Of a stretch of 61,323 nt of DNA, positions 34,478-42,573 are shown one piece after another (position 1 is the stretch's first letter; each line of letters starts with the position of its first letter). The DNA lies in NCBI GenBank assembly GCA_017631035.1, contig JAGBUB010000037.1, positions 1 through 61,323 of the forward strand, read 5' to 3'. The position numbers were made by a program, and so were the translations under genes. The notes below the pieces were generated by a model, which was not told the DNA's origin, searched no databases, and saw nothing but the letters and a program-made list of their open reading frames with translations. The stretch comes from Alistipes sp. Its GTDB lineage: Bacteria > Bacteroidota > Bacteroidia > Bacteroidales > Rikenellaceae.

Positions 34478-35068
34478 CTACACCATCTCCTTCAAGTAGC
34501 AGTAGAGTCGTTGCACGGGCAAACCCATCACGTTGTAGAACGAGCCGTCGATACCCTCGATGCCGACATAGCCAATCCACTCCTGAATACCATACGCACC
34601 AGCCTTGTCGTAGGGGCGATAGGTATCGACATAATAGGCAATCTCCTCCTCGTCCAGACTACGGAAACGCACCTTCGACTTTACCGAGAAGCTATGCGTG
34701 CGTGTGGCTGTGCGGAGTGTAACGCCCGTAACCACATCGTGTTCGCTACCCGACAACATCGAAATCATTGCTATGGCCTCCGCCCTATCGGCTGGTTTAC
34801 CGAGGATGCGCGAGTGGGCAATAACAACCGTGTCGGCCGTAAGCAGAATATCGCGCTCGCCCAGCGGCTCAGGATAGGCCTCGCTCTTTAGGCGAGAGAG
34901 GTACTCGGCCACCTCGTGGGCAGGCATAGTGTCGGGAAACGACTCCTCGCACTCGAAGCGTGGGGCAAGTTCGAACTCGATGCCCGCATCAGATAGGAGT
35001 TGTCGGCGGCGTGGTGACTGCGAAGCGAGAATGAGTCGGTACTCCTTTAGTTTATCGTGTAATAACAT
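34478..35068 (-). CDS. maf: Maf-family nucleoside triphosphate pyrophosphatase
   Basis: A 196-residue house-cleaning pyrophosphatase of the Maf/YhdE family, hydrolysing dTTP, UTP or modified nucleotides to monophosphates. The family opening LILASQSPRRRQLL is at 12-25, LLTADTVV follows near residue 75, and the C-terminal block DKAGAYGIQEW carries the conserved residues. The subtype (YhdE versus YceF) is not fixed by eye. Its start lies 1 base after the stop of the FAH-family gene, so the two are surely co-transcribed. Confidence 0.92.
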   Translation of the reverse strand: MLLHDKLKEYRLILASQSPRRRQLLSDAGIEFELAPRFECEESFPDTMPAHEVAEYLSRLKSEAYPEPLGERDILLTADTVVIAHSRILGKPADRAEAIAMISMLSGSEHDVVTGVTLRTATRTHSFSVKSKVRFRSLDEEEIAYYVDTYRPYDKAGAYGIQEWIGYVGIEGIDGSFYNVMGLPVQRLYCYLKEMV

Positions 35069-35069
35069 A

Positions 35070-35693
35070 TTATCTCACATCAAAATCCAACAACGTACGT
35101 CCGCCAATTCTTGCCTTGATATTATCGCCCGCCTTCACGGGGCCGACACCTACGGGAGTGCCAGTATAGATAATGTCACCAATCTTTAGCGTCATATATT
35201 TCGATACGTGGGCGATGATTTTATCCACCGAGAAGAGCATCTCTTTGGTCAGTCCGCGCTGGCGCACCTCGCCATTAAGTTCCATCTCGAACTCAAGGTT
35301 CTGCACATCGCCACCCAGCTCTGCCAAAGGCACAAACTCGGGCGAGAGCGCCGCCGAGTGGTCGAAGCCTTTGCATAGCTCCCACGGCAGCCCCTTTGCG
35401 ATGGCCTCACGCTGCAGGTCACGAGCCGTGAAGTCGATACCAAGACCCACCTCATCGTAGCAACGCGAAGCAAAACGCTCGTCAATGCACTTTGCCAAAC
35501 GGTTGATCTTTACCACCAACTCGCACTCATAATGCACCTCATTTGAGAACGAGGGAACATAAAACGGGTCGTTGTTTCGCAACAGAGCCGTGTCGGGCTT
35601 AAGGAAAAAGAGCGGCTCCTTAGGTATTTCGGCACCATCGTTGAGCTCCTTGGCGTGGTCGGCATAGTTGCGACCTATACAGATTATCTTCAT
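35070..35693 (-). CDS. Fumarylacetoacetate hydrolase family protein
   Basis: A 207-residue FAH-fold enzyme of the short FAHD1/acylpyruvase type. IICIGRNYADHAKEL opens the fold. EVHYECELVVKI carries the metal-binding Glu residues, GLGIDFTARDLQ and KGFDHSA the loop residues, and IIYTGTPVGVGPV the end of the active site. Members hydrolyse acylpyruvates or decarboxylate oxaloacetate using Mg2+. The natural substrate here is unknown. It precedes maf with a 1-base gap. Upstream, behind the lpxB stop, lies copy B of the interspersed element. Confidence 0.88.
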   Translation of the reverse strand: MKIICIGRNYADHAKELNDGAEIPKEPLFFLKPDTALLRNNDPFYVPSFSNEVHYECELVVKINRLAKCIDERFASRCYDEVGLGIDFTARDLQREAIAKGLPWELCKGFDHSAALSPEFVPLAELGGDVQNLEFEMELNGEVRQRGLTKEMLFSVDKIIAHVSKYMTLKIGDIIYTGTPVGVGPVKAGDNIKARIGGRTLLDFDVR

Positions 35694-35743
35694 TGTTTCT
35701 TAAATTTTTCTTTTCTTACATTTACATATATGCTCGCCATTGT

Positions 35744-35805
35744 CCCCAGTTTACTCAAGCGTAAATGAGGATTTCGAGAACGAGGCAGATGCCGAAAGAG
35801 TCTTG
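35744..35805 (-). repeat. Interspersed element, copy B, behind lpxB
   Basis: The core 35744-35793 matches copy A (16279-16327) at 32 of 50 aligned positions with one gap. Shared blocks are AGT.TACTC, GCGTA, TGAG and GCC. It has the same orientation and position, 12 bases from the stop of a minus-strand gene. The loop dyad here is TTTACTC..GCGTAAATGAG. The long outer arms of copy A are not evident. A run of weak A+T-rich sequence to 35693 shows no clear promoter for the FAH gene. Confidence 0.6.
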
Positions 35806-36936
35806 TTAGACGGCTTTTATTGTCTTGACAATATCAGCTGCAAACCTGTCACTCGCTCCTGCGCCGCCAATAATTGAGCGCAACTCATCAAAGTCGGCAA
35901 GCATCTTTTCGCGCTTTGCGCCACCGATAAGGATCGAACGCAACTCCTTCTCCGCCTCATCAACCGAGGGGTGATACACCACCATCTCGCGAACAGCCTC
36001 ACGCTTAAGGTTAAGGTTCACAAGCGACACAAAGGGAATCTTCAACAGATAAGGCTTACCCTTCTCATAGAGCCACGGAATACCGTAAACAACCAGTTCG
36101 GGGATACCTATCAAAGCTGTTTCGAGCGTTGCCGTGCCCGACGTAACAACCGCTGCCTCAGAGATTTGCAACAATTCGTAGGTCTTGTCGCAGACAAACT
36201 TCACGGGCATATCCTTCGTGAAGACCTCATACTGCTCGCGCGCAATCCATCCCACGCCTGCCACCACAAACTGCTTTGCGGGCATACGCTCCGCCAACTG
36301 CGCCATAAAGCGCAGGTTAGCCTTAATCTCGCTCACGCGGCTACCTGCCAACAGAGCAACGATAGGTCTTTCATCCAAGCCATTCTCCTTGCGGAACTGC
36401 ATCTCCTCGGGTGCGGCGGCGCAGCGCTCGGCGATGGCATCCATCAGGGGGTTACCCTCGAAATGCGGCTCGATGCCCTTTGAGCGGAAATACTCCTTCT
36501 CGAAGGGGAAGATGATATATAGTTTATCGACAAACTTCTTCAGAGCCTTCACTCTATGCTCCTTCCACGCCCACACCTTGGGTGCGATGTAGTAGTGTAC
36601 GGGAATACCCTTGCCGTGGGCAAACTTGGCAATCTTTACGTTGAAGCCCGGGTAGTCAATAAGGATTACCACATCGGGGGCGAACTCCATAATATCGCGA
36701 CAACAGTCGCCCATTTGGCCCAGAATGGTGCGGATATTGAGGGCCACCTGCACGAAGCCGAAGAACGACATCTCGCGATAGTGCTTGACAAGGTTCTCCT
36801 TGCCTCCCACAGCCGCCATCATATCGCCACCCCAAAAGCGGAACTCAGCCTCGGGGTCGGCCTTAAGCAAGCCCTTCATTAAGTTTGAGCCGTGCAGGTC
36901 GCCCGAGGGTTCACCTGCGATAATGTAATATTTCAT
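35806..36936 (-). CDS. lpxB: Lipid-A-disaccharide synthase
   Basis: A 376-residue GT-B glycosyltransferase (family 19) that joins UDP-2,3-diacylglucosamine and lipid X into the lipid A disaccharide at the inner membrane. The opening IAGEPSGDLHGSNLM (6-20) is diagnostic. PDVVILIDYPGFNVKIAKFA, YYIAPKVWAWKEHR and the UDP-binding block with VTSGTATLETALIGIPELVVY follow. It is 6 bases behind trmD. The interspersed element follows its stop directly. Confidence 0.96.
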   Translation of the reverse strand: MKYYIIAGEPSGDLHGSNLMKGLLKADPEAEFRFWGGDMMAAVGGKENLVKHYREMSFFGFVQVALNIRTILGQMGDCCRDIMEFAPDVVILIDYPGFNVKIAKFAHGKGIPVHYYIAPKVWAWKEHRVKALKKFVDKLYIIFPFEKEYFRSKGIEPHFEGNPLMDAIAERCAAAPEEMQFRKENGLDERPIVALLAGSRVSEIKANLRFMAQLAERMPAKQFVVAGVGWIAREQYEVFTKDMPVKFVCDKTYELLQISEAAVVTSGTATLETALIGIPELVVYGIPWLYEKGKPYLLKIPFVSLVNLNLKREAVREMVVYHPSVDEAEKELRSILIGGAKREKMLADFDELRSIIGGAGASDRFAADIVKTIKAV

Positions 36937-36942
36937 AGCCTC

Positions 36943-37626
36943 TTATTTCATTCTCTCCAACAAATCGGGGCGTAGGCGCTTGGTGCGCTCGAAGGATTGC
37001 TCCTCCTGCCACTTCTCAATCTCGGCAAAGTTACCCGACAGCAATACATCGGGCACACGCCAGCCACGGAACTCAGCTGGGCGGGTATATACGGGCGGAG
37101 CCAGCAGATCATCCTGGAAACAGTCCGTCAGCGCCGAAGCCTCGTCGCCAATGGCACCGGGCAGAAGTCTTACGACCGAGTCGGCAATGATGCAGGCCGC
37201 CAATTCGCCACCCGTCAGCACATAGTCGCCGATAGAGATCTCGCGAGTAATGAGGTGCTCGCGGATACGGTAGTCGATGCCCTTATAGTGGCCGCAGAGA
37301 ATAATAATATTCTCGCACATCGACAGACGGTTGGCCTCGTGCTGATTGTAGGTGATGCCATCGGGCGAGGTGTAGATAACCTCGTCGTATGTACGCTCCG
37401 ACTGCAACTTCTCAATCAGCTCGAACACGGGCTCGCACTTCATCACCATACCTGCCTCGCCACCAAAGGGGTAGTCGTCGGTTGTCTTGCGCTTGTCGTG
37501 GGCATAGTCGTGCAGGTTATGCACAACAATCTCCACCAATCCCTTCTCTTGCGCACGCTTCAAGATTGACTCGTGCAGAGGTGATTCCACAAGTTCCGGT
37601 ACAACGGTAATAATATCTATTCTCAT
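36943..37626 (-). CDS. trmD: tRNA (guanosine(37)-N1)-methyltransferase
   Basis: A 227-residue SPOUT methyltransferase that adds a methyl to G37 of tRNAs reading codons with a leading pyrimidine/purine set, preventing frameshifts. [30 protein letters not shown] and the knot block [16 protein letters not shown] for S-adenosylmethionine are intact, as is the tail [23 protein letters not shown]. It is close behind lpxB (6 bases) rather than in the usual rpsP-rimM-trmD-rplS order. Confidence 0.96.
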   Translation of the reverse strand: MRIDIITVVPELVESPLHESILKRAQEKGLVEIVVHNLHDYAHDKRKTTDDYPFGGEAGMVMKCEPVFELIEKLQSERTYDEVIYTSPDGITYNQHEANRLSMCENIIILCGHYKGIDYRIREHLITREISIGDYVLTGGELAACIIADSVVRLLPGAIGDEASALTDCFQDDLLAPPVYTRPAEFRGWRVPDVLLSGNFAEIEKWQEEQSFERTKRLRPDLLERMK

Positions 37627-37689
37627 ACTGTTTCTATGGTTATGTAGTTCTAATTTTTCTCTTGAGGTAATTCAAACTCTCCTTCATTA

Positions 37690-38448
37690 TCAAGCCTGAT
37701 TGCGACCTTTGGTCGCAGTTGCAAATCTAAAAATAATATCCTTATCACTCTCTTGGTCGAGCTTGACCTCCTTGCCCTCCTGCAACATATAGGCTCGGTA
37801 GCCCATATCGGCAAACATTTTTACAATCTCCTGACGGGTCTCGCCATCGGTTTCAATGAGCACCGTAGGATGATGGCGCTCGATGATGGCTCGCATCTCA
37901 GGCATCACAACTCGCTCATAGCCCTCGATGTCGCACTTTATAAAATCGATGCGCTCCAGTTTGGCAAACAGTTCGCTGCCACGACGCATCTGTGCTGTGA
38001 ACTTAATGGCCTTGCCCGAGAGAGCACCCTCGCTCACAAAGTTACGCCCCGTGCCGAAGTAGCCTGCCTCGGCAACCGAGTCGTTGGCCATCTCAACGAC
38101 ACACTCCTCGGCACCCAGCGCATAGTTCATAAGGTGCACATTCTCTCTACCCCACACATTACGCTCCAAGACTGAGAAGATTACAGGCACAGGCTCAACG
38201 GCATAGACTGCCCCCTGTGCTCCGACGATATCGGCCAGCGGGCGGGTGTAGTAGCCGAGATTGGCACCTATGTCGATAGCCACATCGCCCTTTCCGACCA
38301 ACTGCGGCAGGTGGTAGTTATACTCCAACGCCCTACCCTTGCGTCCGAAGCCGAGCTTACGCGTAAGGAAGAAGAGTCGGCTCACCACACGCAGGTAACC
38401 CTCGAGCGAGAGCAGGCAGTAGAGCAGGCGATGAAAGAGTCGTCCCAT
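37690..38448 (-). CDS. FkbM-family methyltransferase
   Basis: A 252-residue SAM-dependent methyltransferase. The SAM-binding motif I is VAIDIGANLGYYTRPLA (about 55-72), then YAVEPVPVIFSVLERN, and the FkbM signature IDFIKCDIEGYERVVMPEM carries the acidic residues. A hydrophobic start (LLYCLLSLEGYLRVVSRLFFL) could tether it to membrane. Members O-methylate sugars, polyketides or lipids; a surface-glycan acceptor would fit the nearby envelope genes but is a guess. It follows the MBL gene by 4 bases. The last codons contain a TGCGACC/GGTCGCA hairpin at 37701-37717. Confidence 0.85.
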   Translation of the reverse strand: MGRLFHRLLYCLLSLEGYLRVVSRLFFLTRKLGFGRKGRALEYNYHLPQLVGKGDVAIDIGANLGYYTRPLADIVGAQGAVYAVEPVPVIFSVLERNVWGRENVHLMNYALGAEECVVEMANDSVAEAGYFGTGRNFVSEGALSGKAIKFTAQMRRGSELFAKLERIDFIKCDIEGYERVVMPEMRAIIERHHPTVLIETDGETRQEIVKMFADMGYRAYMLQEGKEVKLDQESDKDIIFRFATATKGRNQA

Positions 38449-38452
38449 CGGT

Positions 38453-39124
38453 TTAGTTCTTATAGTTTACCTCCTGATTGAGCACCTCAACAACGAAGGG
38501 GTTATACATCGACTCGTGGCCGATGGTGCTATCCTCGCCGTGGCCGGGGTAGATCTTCACCTCGTCGCCCAGGGGCAGGATATTATCGATAATCGAGCGC
38601 ATAATCCACGAGTAGTCGCCACCCGGAAGGTCGGTGCGGCCGATACTCTCGCGGAAGAGCGTGTCGCCCGTAAACAATACACCCGCCTCAGGCTCAAAGA
38701 GAGCCACGTGGCCAGGGGTGTGGCCAGGGGTAGAGATAATCTTAAGGGTGGTATCGCCAAACTTAATTGACTCCTCGCCATCAAGGTCGATGTCGATAGT
38801 CTCGGGCAGGTCGCCAGCACGAACACCAAAGAGCTCGGCACTCACCGATGCGCTCTTAAGCAGGAACTCATCCTTTGACGAGAGGGCAAACTTAACGCCA
38901 TACTTCTCGACAAGGTGGTTCACGCCCAGCAGGTGGTCGAAGTGGCCGTGGGTGTTGATTGCCACCACGGGCTTCAGGCCTCGGTCGGCGATGAACTTAT
39001 CGAGTACTTCGTTCTCACGCTCGCCCATATTACCGGCGTCGATAACGGCGGCCTCCAATGTATCGTCCCACACGATGTAGGTATTCTCCTGTATGGGGTT
39101 AAAAACTAATCTTGCAATCTTCAT
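38453..39124 (-). CDS. Metallo-beta-lactamase-fold hydrolase (glyoxalase II-like)
   Basis: A 223-residue MBL-fold hydrolase. The metal motif THGHFDH is near 57-63. The further ligands are in STPGHTPGH, FTGDTLFRESIGRTDLPGGD and YPGHGEDSTIG, the standard glyoxalase II/YcbL pattern. It probably hydrolyses a thioester in the cytoplasm. The short form without the C-terminal glutathione-binding helix suggests a generic thioesterase. It lies in a tight run with the FkbM gene (4 bases) and the SIMPL gene (12 bases). Confidence 0.9.
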   Translation of the reverse strand: MKIARLVFNPIQENTYIVWDDTLEAAVIDAGNMGERENEVLDKFIADRGLKPVVAINTHGHFDHLLGVNHLVEKYGVKFALSSKDEFLLKSASVSAELFGVRAGDLPETIDIDLDGEESIKFGDTTLKIISTPGHTPGHVALFEPEAGVLFTGDTLFRESIGRTDLPGGDYSWIMRSIIDNILPLGDEVKIYPGHGEDSTIGHESMYNPFVVEVLNQEVNYKN

Positions 39125-39136
39125 ATCTGAGTGTTT

Positions 39137-39838
39137 TTATTTCGTATTTAGGTAAAACTTTGCCGACAAGGTGTAGCTAATCTCAATCTGCTCGAACTGC
39201 ACGTCGGGCTCCGCCTCGGCCACAGCCGCATCCATCGAGCGGGCTGTTGTCATAAGCATATTCTTGCGGTAGACGGGTTGCACGCTGGTGGTATAGTCCG
39301 AAATCTCGTAGCAAGCACCTATCGACTGCCCCACCGCCTCGGCCAACTCGCGGGCACGTTGCTGGGCATCCTTCATAGCTTTCTGGCGTGCCTCACTACG
39401 CAGACCATCAAGGTTAGAGTGCGAGGTGCGTGTAACATTAACATTAGTAATGCCCGCCTCGTCGAGAGCCTCAAATACCTTACGCACGGCATCGGCCGAG
39501 CCGAGCTTTAGTTCGTACTGCGTAGCTGCCAGCGAACGGCTGCGACGAAAATATGAGCTCGACATATCCTGCACAAAGAGCTGTTTCTCGCTATCGACAC
39601 CCGCCTTTTTAAGTGCAGAGAACATCTTGCGGCGCTGCTCGTCGATGGCTACGCGACCCTTCGTGTCGCTCTCGTCGAGCGTAATGGAGAGGTATATCTC
39701 GTCGGGCACCACGCGAATAATCGACGAGCCATTGACTGCAACGGTGGGAATCATCTCCACGTTCTGCGCCACGGCCAAGTTCAGATTTGCGACAAAAGCT
39801 ATAACGATAGCCGAGAGTAGGATAAAAATCTTTTTCAT
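39137..39838 (-). CDS. SIMPL-domain (DUF541) periplasmic protein
   Basis: A 233-residue exported protein with a signal peptide (about 1-25, ending AVAQ) and a SIMPL (DUF541) domain. The opening IPTVAVNGSSIIRVVPDEIYLSITLDESD and the central helix region KAMKDAQQRARELAEAVGQSIG are typical. E. coli and Brucella relatives form periplasmic oligomers linked to stress resistance, but the mechanism is unresolved. It leads the SIMPL-MBL-FkbM run on the minus strand. Confidence 0.88.
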   Translation of the reverse strand: MKKIFILLSAIVIAFVANLNLAVAQNVEMIPTVAVNGSSIIRVVPDEIYLSITLDESDTKGRVAIDEQRRKMFSALKKAGVDSEKQLFVQDMSSSYFRRSRSLAATQYELKLGSADAVRKVFEALDEAGITNVNVTRTSHSNLDGLRSEARQKAMKDAQQRARELAEAVGQSIGACYEISDYTTSVQPVYRKNMLMTTARSMDAAVAEAEPDVQFEQIEISYTLSAKFYLNTK

Positions 39839-39893
39839 AGCACTTTCTGTTTATGGTTTTATTATAAAACGCAGAAACTGCAAATATCTTGCT

Positions 39894-41306
39894 TTAGCGC
39901 TTAACAAGTTTTACAACATTCTCGACGTGATGCGTATGGGGGAACATATCGACAGGCTGCACAGCCACCACCTCATACATTCCATCCATCAGCTGCAGGT
40001 CGCGCGCCTGAGTGGCGGGGTTGCAACTAACATAGACAATACGCTCGGGTGCAGCACGCAAAATAACGTCGATAACACGCTCATCGACACCTGCGCGGGG
40101 CGGGTCGAGGATAATCACATCGGGATGGCCGTTGCGAGCAACAAAGTCGTCCGACAACACATCCTTCATATCGCCAGCATAGAACGAGGTATTCTCGATG
40201 CCATTGATAGCCGAATTGACCTTTGCATCCTCGATAGCCTCGGGCACATACTCAACGCCCACCACCTTCTTGGCACGGCGAGCACAGAAGTTGGCGATGG
40301 TACCCGTACCGGTGTAGAGGTCGTACAACACCTCGTCACCCTTCAGGTCGGCAAATTCGCGTGTGACCTTATAGAGTTCGTAGGCCTGCTCGGAGTTGGT
40401 CTGGTAGAACGACTTGGGTCCCACCTTGAACTTTAGACCCTCCATCTGCTCGATGATATGGTCCTTGCCTGCGTAGCAGATGTGCTCCAGATCGCCTACC
40501 GAGTCGTTCCACTTGGTGTTCACAACGTAGAAGAGCGAGGTAATCTGAGGGAATTTCTCCTTCAGCATATCAAGCAGAGCGGTGATGCGAGGCTGGTCGT
40601 CCTCGTTGAAGATTACGATAACCATCACCTCGCCAGTCGAGGCGGTGCGGATGATGATATTACGCATCAGGCCGGCGTGCTCGCGGCAGTTATGGAACGA
40701 GTAGCCATTATCGATACAGAACTGCTTTACCGCAGTACGAATCGAATTCGACGGCTCGGCCTGCAGGTAGCAGGTGTCGATATCCAACACCTTGTCGAAG
40801 CAGTTGGGGATATGGAAACCAAGTGCGGGCGCGCGCTCGATGTCGCCACCAGCGGCAATCTCCTCGTATGTGAGCCAACGCTTGTCGGCAAATGTAAACT
40901 CAAGCTTATTGCGATAGAACTGCTGCTTGGCAGAACCCAAGCAGGGCTTAATCTCGGGCAGGGCAACCTTACCGATGCGGGTAAGCTGGTCGCGTACCTG
41001 CTCGGTCTTAAAGCGAAGCTGCTCCGAGTAGGGCAAATTCTGCCACTTGCAACCGCCACACACTCCGAAGTGGGGGCAGAAGGGCTCCTCGCGCAGGGGT
41101 GAGCGCTTAACGTAGTTCACCACAACACCCTCCATAAAACGGCGGCGCTTATTGCGTATCTGCACATCTACCACATCGCCCGGCACGGTCATCGGCACAA
41201 ACACAACCTGATCGTTATAGCGGCCCATAGCCTTGCCCTCGGCTGCCAGAGTGGTGATCTCCAGTGCCTCGATTAAGGGGTAATTCTGTTTTTTTCGTCT
41301 TGCCAT
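39894..41306 (-). CDS. rlmD: 23S rRNA (uracil-5)-methyltransferase, RlmD/RumA type
   Basis: A 470-residue SAM-dependent RNA methyltransferase that makes 5-methyluridine in 23S rRNA (position 1939 in E. coli if RlmD). A TRAM domain (about 15-65) is followed by iron-sulphur cysteines C77, C83 and C86 in CPHFGVCGGCKW. The SAM region has LYTGTGTIANF, LDPPRAGVDE, and the nucleophile Cys in YVSCNPATQARDL. The family also includes tRNA TrmA-type and other RumA-like enzymes, so the exact target U is inferred. A -7 box TATATTTG lies upstream at 41337-41330. Confidence 0.9.
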   Translation of the reverse strand: MARRKKQNYPLIEALEITTLAAEGKAMGRYNDQVVFVPMTVPGDVVDVQIRNKRRRFMEGVVVNYVKRSPLREEPFCPHFGVCGGCKWQNLPYSEQLRFKTEQVRDQLTRIGKVALPEIKPCLGSAKQQFYRNKLEFTFADKRWLTYEEIAAGGDIERAPALGFHIPNCFDKVLDIDTCYLQAEPSNSIRTAVKQFCIDNGYSFHNCREHAGLMRNIIIRTASTGEVMVIVIFNEDDQPRITALLDMLKEKFPQITSLFYVVNTKWNDSVGDLEHICYAGKDHIIEQMEGLKFKVGPKSFYQTNSEQAYELYKVTREFADLKGDEVLYDLYTGTGTIANFCARRAKKVVGVEYVPEAIEDAKVNSAINGIENTSFYAGDMKDVLSDDFVARNGHPDVIILDPPRAGVDERVIDVILRAAPERIVYVSCNPATQARDLQLMDGMYEVVAVQPVDMFPHTHHVENVVKLVKR

Positions 41307-41329
41307 TATCTTTTAGTATTTCATTTCGA

Positions 41330-41337
41330 CAAATATA
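41330..41337 (-). promoter_or_regulatory. rlmD -7 element
   Basis: The minus strand reads TATATTTG, fitting TAnnTTTG, 23 bases before the rlmD ATG. The -33 region is not convincing. Confidence 0.4.
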
Positions 41338-41376
41338 CAAAGAAATATCGTTTGTAAAGCATAAACTCTTAAGAGT

Positions 41377-41700
41377 TTATCGCAAACAACGATTACGATT
41401 CTCGATAGCCCAGCTCACCAGCGGCTCAACATTGGCCATAAACGAGTGGCCGAGTGGCGTAAGGCGATACTCCACGCGGGGCGGCACCTCGGGATAGGCC
41501 TCGCGCGAGATGAGCGACATCTCCTCCAGACGACGCAGAGTCTGCGTGAGCATCTTCTGCGAGATGTCGGGGATGGCTCGCTGCAACTCTCCAAAACGCA
41601 GAACCTCATTCTCGCGCAGAGGGTATAGAACCAGCAACGACCATTTATCGGCCGTCTTATCCAAAATATCACGTATGGGACAAAAATCCTCTTTTCTCAT
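41377..41700 (-). CDS. HxlR-family transcriptional regulator
   Basis: A 107-residue winged-helix regulator. The start is placed at the ATG at 41700 (MRKEDFCPIRDIL); the longer frame needs a GTG at 41736. DKWSLLVLYPL and RFGELQRAIPDISQKMLTQTLRRLEEMSLISREAYPEVPPRVEYRLTPLG are the HxlR recognition helix and wing. Cys7, just before the conserved Pro, matches the redox cysteine position of YodB/HypR members, so thiol stress sensing is possible. The gene has its own promoter with overlapping direct repeats and no divergent target gene, which suggests autoregulation. Confidence 0.9.
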   Translation of the reverse strand: MRKEDFCPIRDILDKTADKWSLLVLYPLRENEVLRFGELQRAIPDISQKMLTQTLRRLEEMSLISREAYPEVPPRVEYRLTPLGHSFMANVEPLVSWAIENRNRCLR

Positions 41701-41779
41701 TTTTTCTATATTTTTTGCGTTATAATTATTCCCCACTTAGCATTAGCCACCAAAAGGTGAGCGACCTGTAGCGGGGTGC

Positions 41780-41801
41780 CCTCTTGCCCAATGACAAGAG
41801 G
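41780..41801 (-). other. Hairpin in the hxlR leader
   Basis: CCTCTTG at 41780-41786 pairs with CAAGAGG at 41795-41801 around the loop CCCAATGA. No T-tract follows in either direction. It lies in the predicted leader of the hxlR transcript, flanked by direct copies of TTAGCATT (41737-41744, 41806-41813). Confidence 0.5.
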
Positions 41802-41819
41802 CCGATTAGCATTGCTTTA

Positions 41820-41850
41820 CAAAAGTAACAAACTTTCTTTTAGTAACCAA
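41820..41850 (-). promoter_or_regulatory. hxlR promoter with direct-repeat operator
   Basis: On the minus strand TTG (41850-41848), 20 bp, then TACTTTTG (41827-41820) fits the promoter consensus. AGTAAC occurs at 41824-41829 and 41842-41847, 18 bp apart, covering both boxes; these are candidate half-sites for HxlR itself. Confidence 0.5.
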
Positions 41851-41881
41851 TTAAAATCTCAATAAGATGAGGCATATTGAA

Positions 41882-41916
41882 AAAAAGAGCACACGGGCAA
41901 GGGCCGTATGCTCTTT
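41882..41916 (-). terminator. Terminator behind the HAD hydrolase gene
   Basis: AAAAGAGCA at 41882-41890 pairs with TGCTCTTTT at 41908-41916, and ACGG with CCGT inside (one mismatch). The A5/T4 flanks make it work mainly for the minus strand. Confidence 0.75.
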
Positions 41917-41958
41917 TCAGTTATTTATGCTCCCAGAGTGCAGAGTCCTAAAATTCGA

Positions 41959-42570
41959 TTATAACTCAATGCCATACTCGGCAAGCTGCTGCACGAGTGT
42001 CACAGCATCGGCAAAGCGTACCGACTCCATTCCTACGGCCTTGGCGGCGGCCACGTTGTCGGCATTGTCGTCGATAAAAATTGACTCCTCGGGCTGCAGA
42101 TTGTAACGCTCGAAAAGGCAGTGATAGATAGCCGCATTGGGTTTGAGCAGATGCTCCTCGCCCGACACGACAATGCCGTCGAACTCGCCGAAGACGGGAT
42201 ATATATCACGAATCAGAGGGAAGGTCTCGGCCGACCAGTTTGTAAGGCCATAGATGCCATAGCCCTTCTGCTTCAGACGGCGCAATACCGAGGCGGTGCC
42301 CTCGACCTCGCCACCCATCATCTCCACCCAGCGGGTGTGATAGATGCCGATAGCCTCGGCCCACTCGGGATGCTCGGCCTGCAGTTCGGCCACACCCTCA
42401 GCGAAGGGTTTGCCACCATCCATCTGCAAGTTCCACGAATAGAGGCAGATATTATCCAGAAACCACTGGCTCTGCTGTTCGTCACCGAAGTACTTATCGT
42501 AGAGGTAGCGGGGATTCCAATCCACCAGCACACCTCCAAAGTCGAATACTATATTCTTGATTTGAGTCAT
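41959..42570 (-). CDS. HAD-superfamily phosphatase
   Basis: A 203-residue HAD-like hydrolase of the IA/YihX type. Motif I is FDFGGVLVDWNP (9-20); the second catalytic Asp of the usual DxD is replaced by Gly, as is common in the DFGGV subgroup. YGLTNWSAE is motif II, and IFIDDNADNVAAAKAVGM is motif IV with the metal-binding Asp pair. It has an alpha-helical cap at about 20-90. Related enzymes remove phosphate from sugar phosphates or nucleotides. It is 3 bases behind the chloride-channel gene. Confidence 0.85.
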   Translation of the reverse strand: MTQIKNIVFDFGGVLVDWNPRYLYDKYFGDEQQSQWFLDNICLYSWNLQMDGGKPFAEGVAELQAEHPEWAEAIGIYHTRWVEMMGGEVEGTASVLRRLKQKGYGIYGLTNWSAETFPLIRDIYPVFGEFDGIVVSGEEHLLKPNAAIYHCLFERYNLQPEESIFIDDNADNVAAAKAVGMESVRFADAVTLVQQLAEYGIEL

Positions 42571-42573
42571 CGT

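Noticed and set aside
34478..39838. The minus-strand run maf to SIMPL considered as one new functional system
   Set aside because: The genes are known housekeeping or generic families with mixed spacing; close packing alone does not support a joint function.
39426..40436. 336-residue plus-strand frame across the SIMPL and rlmD genes
   Set aside because: It spans the ends of two real minus-strand genes and their gap, with no family motif.
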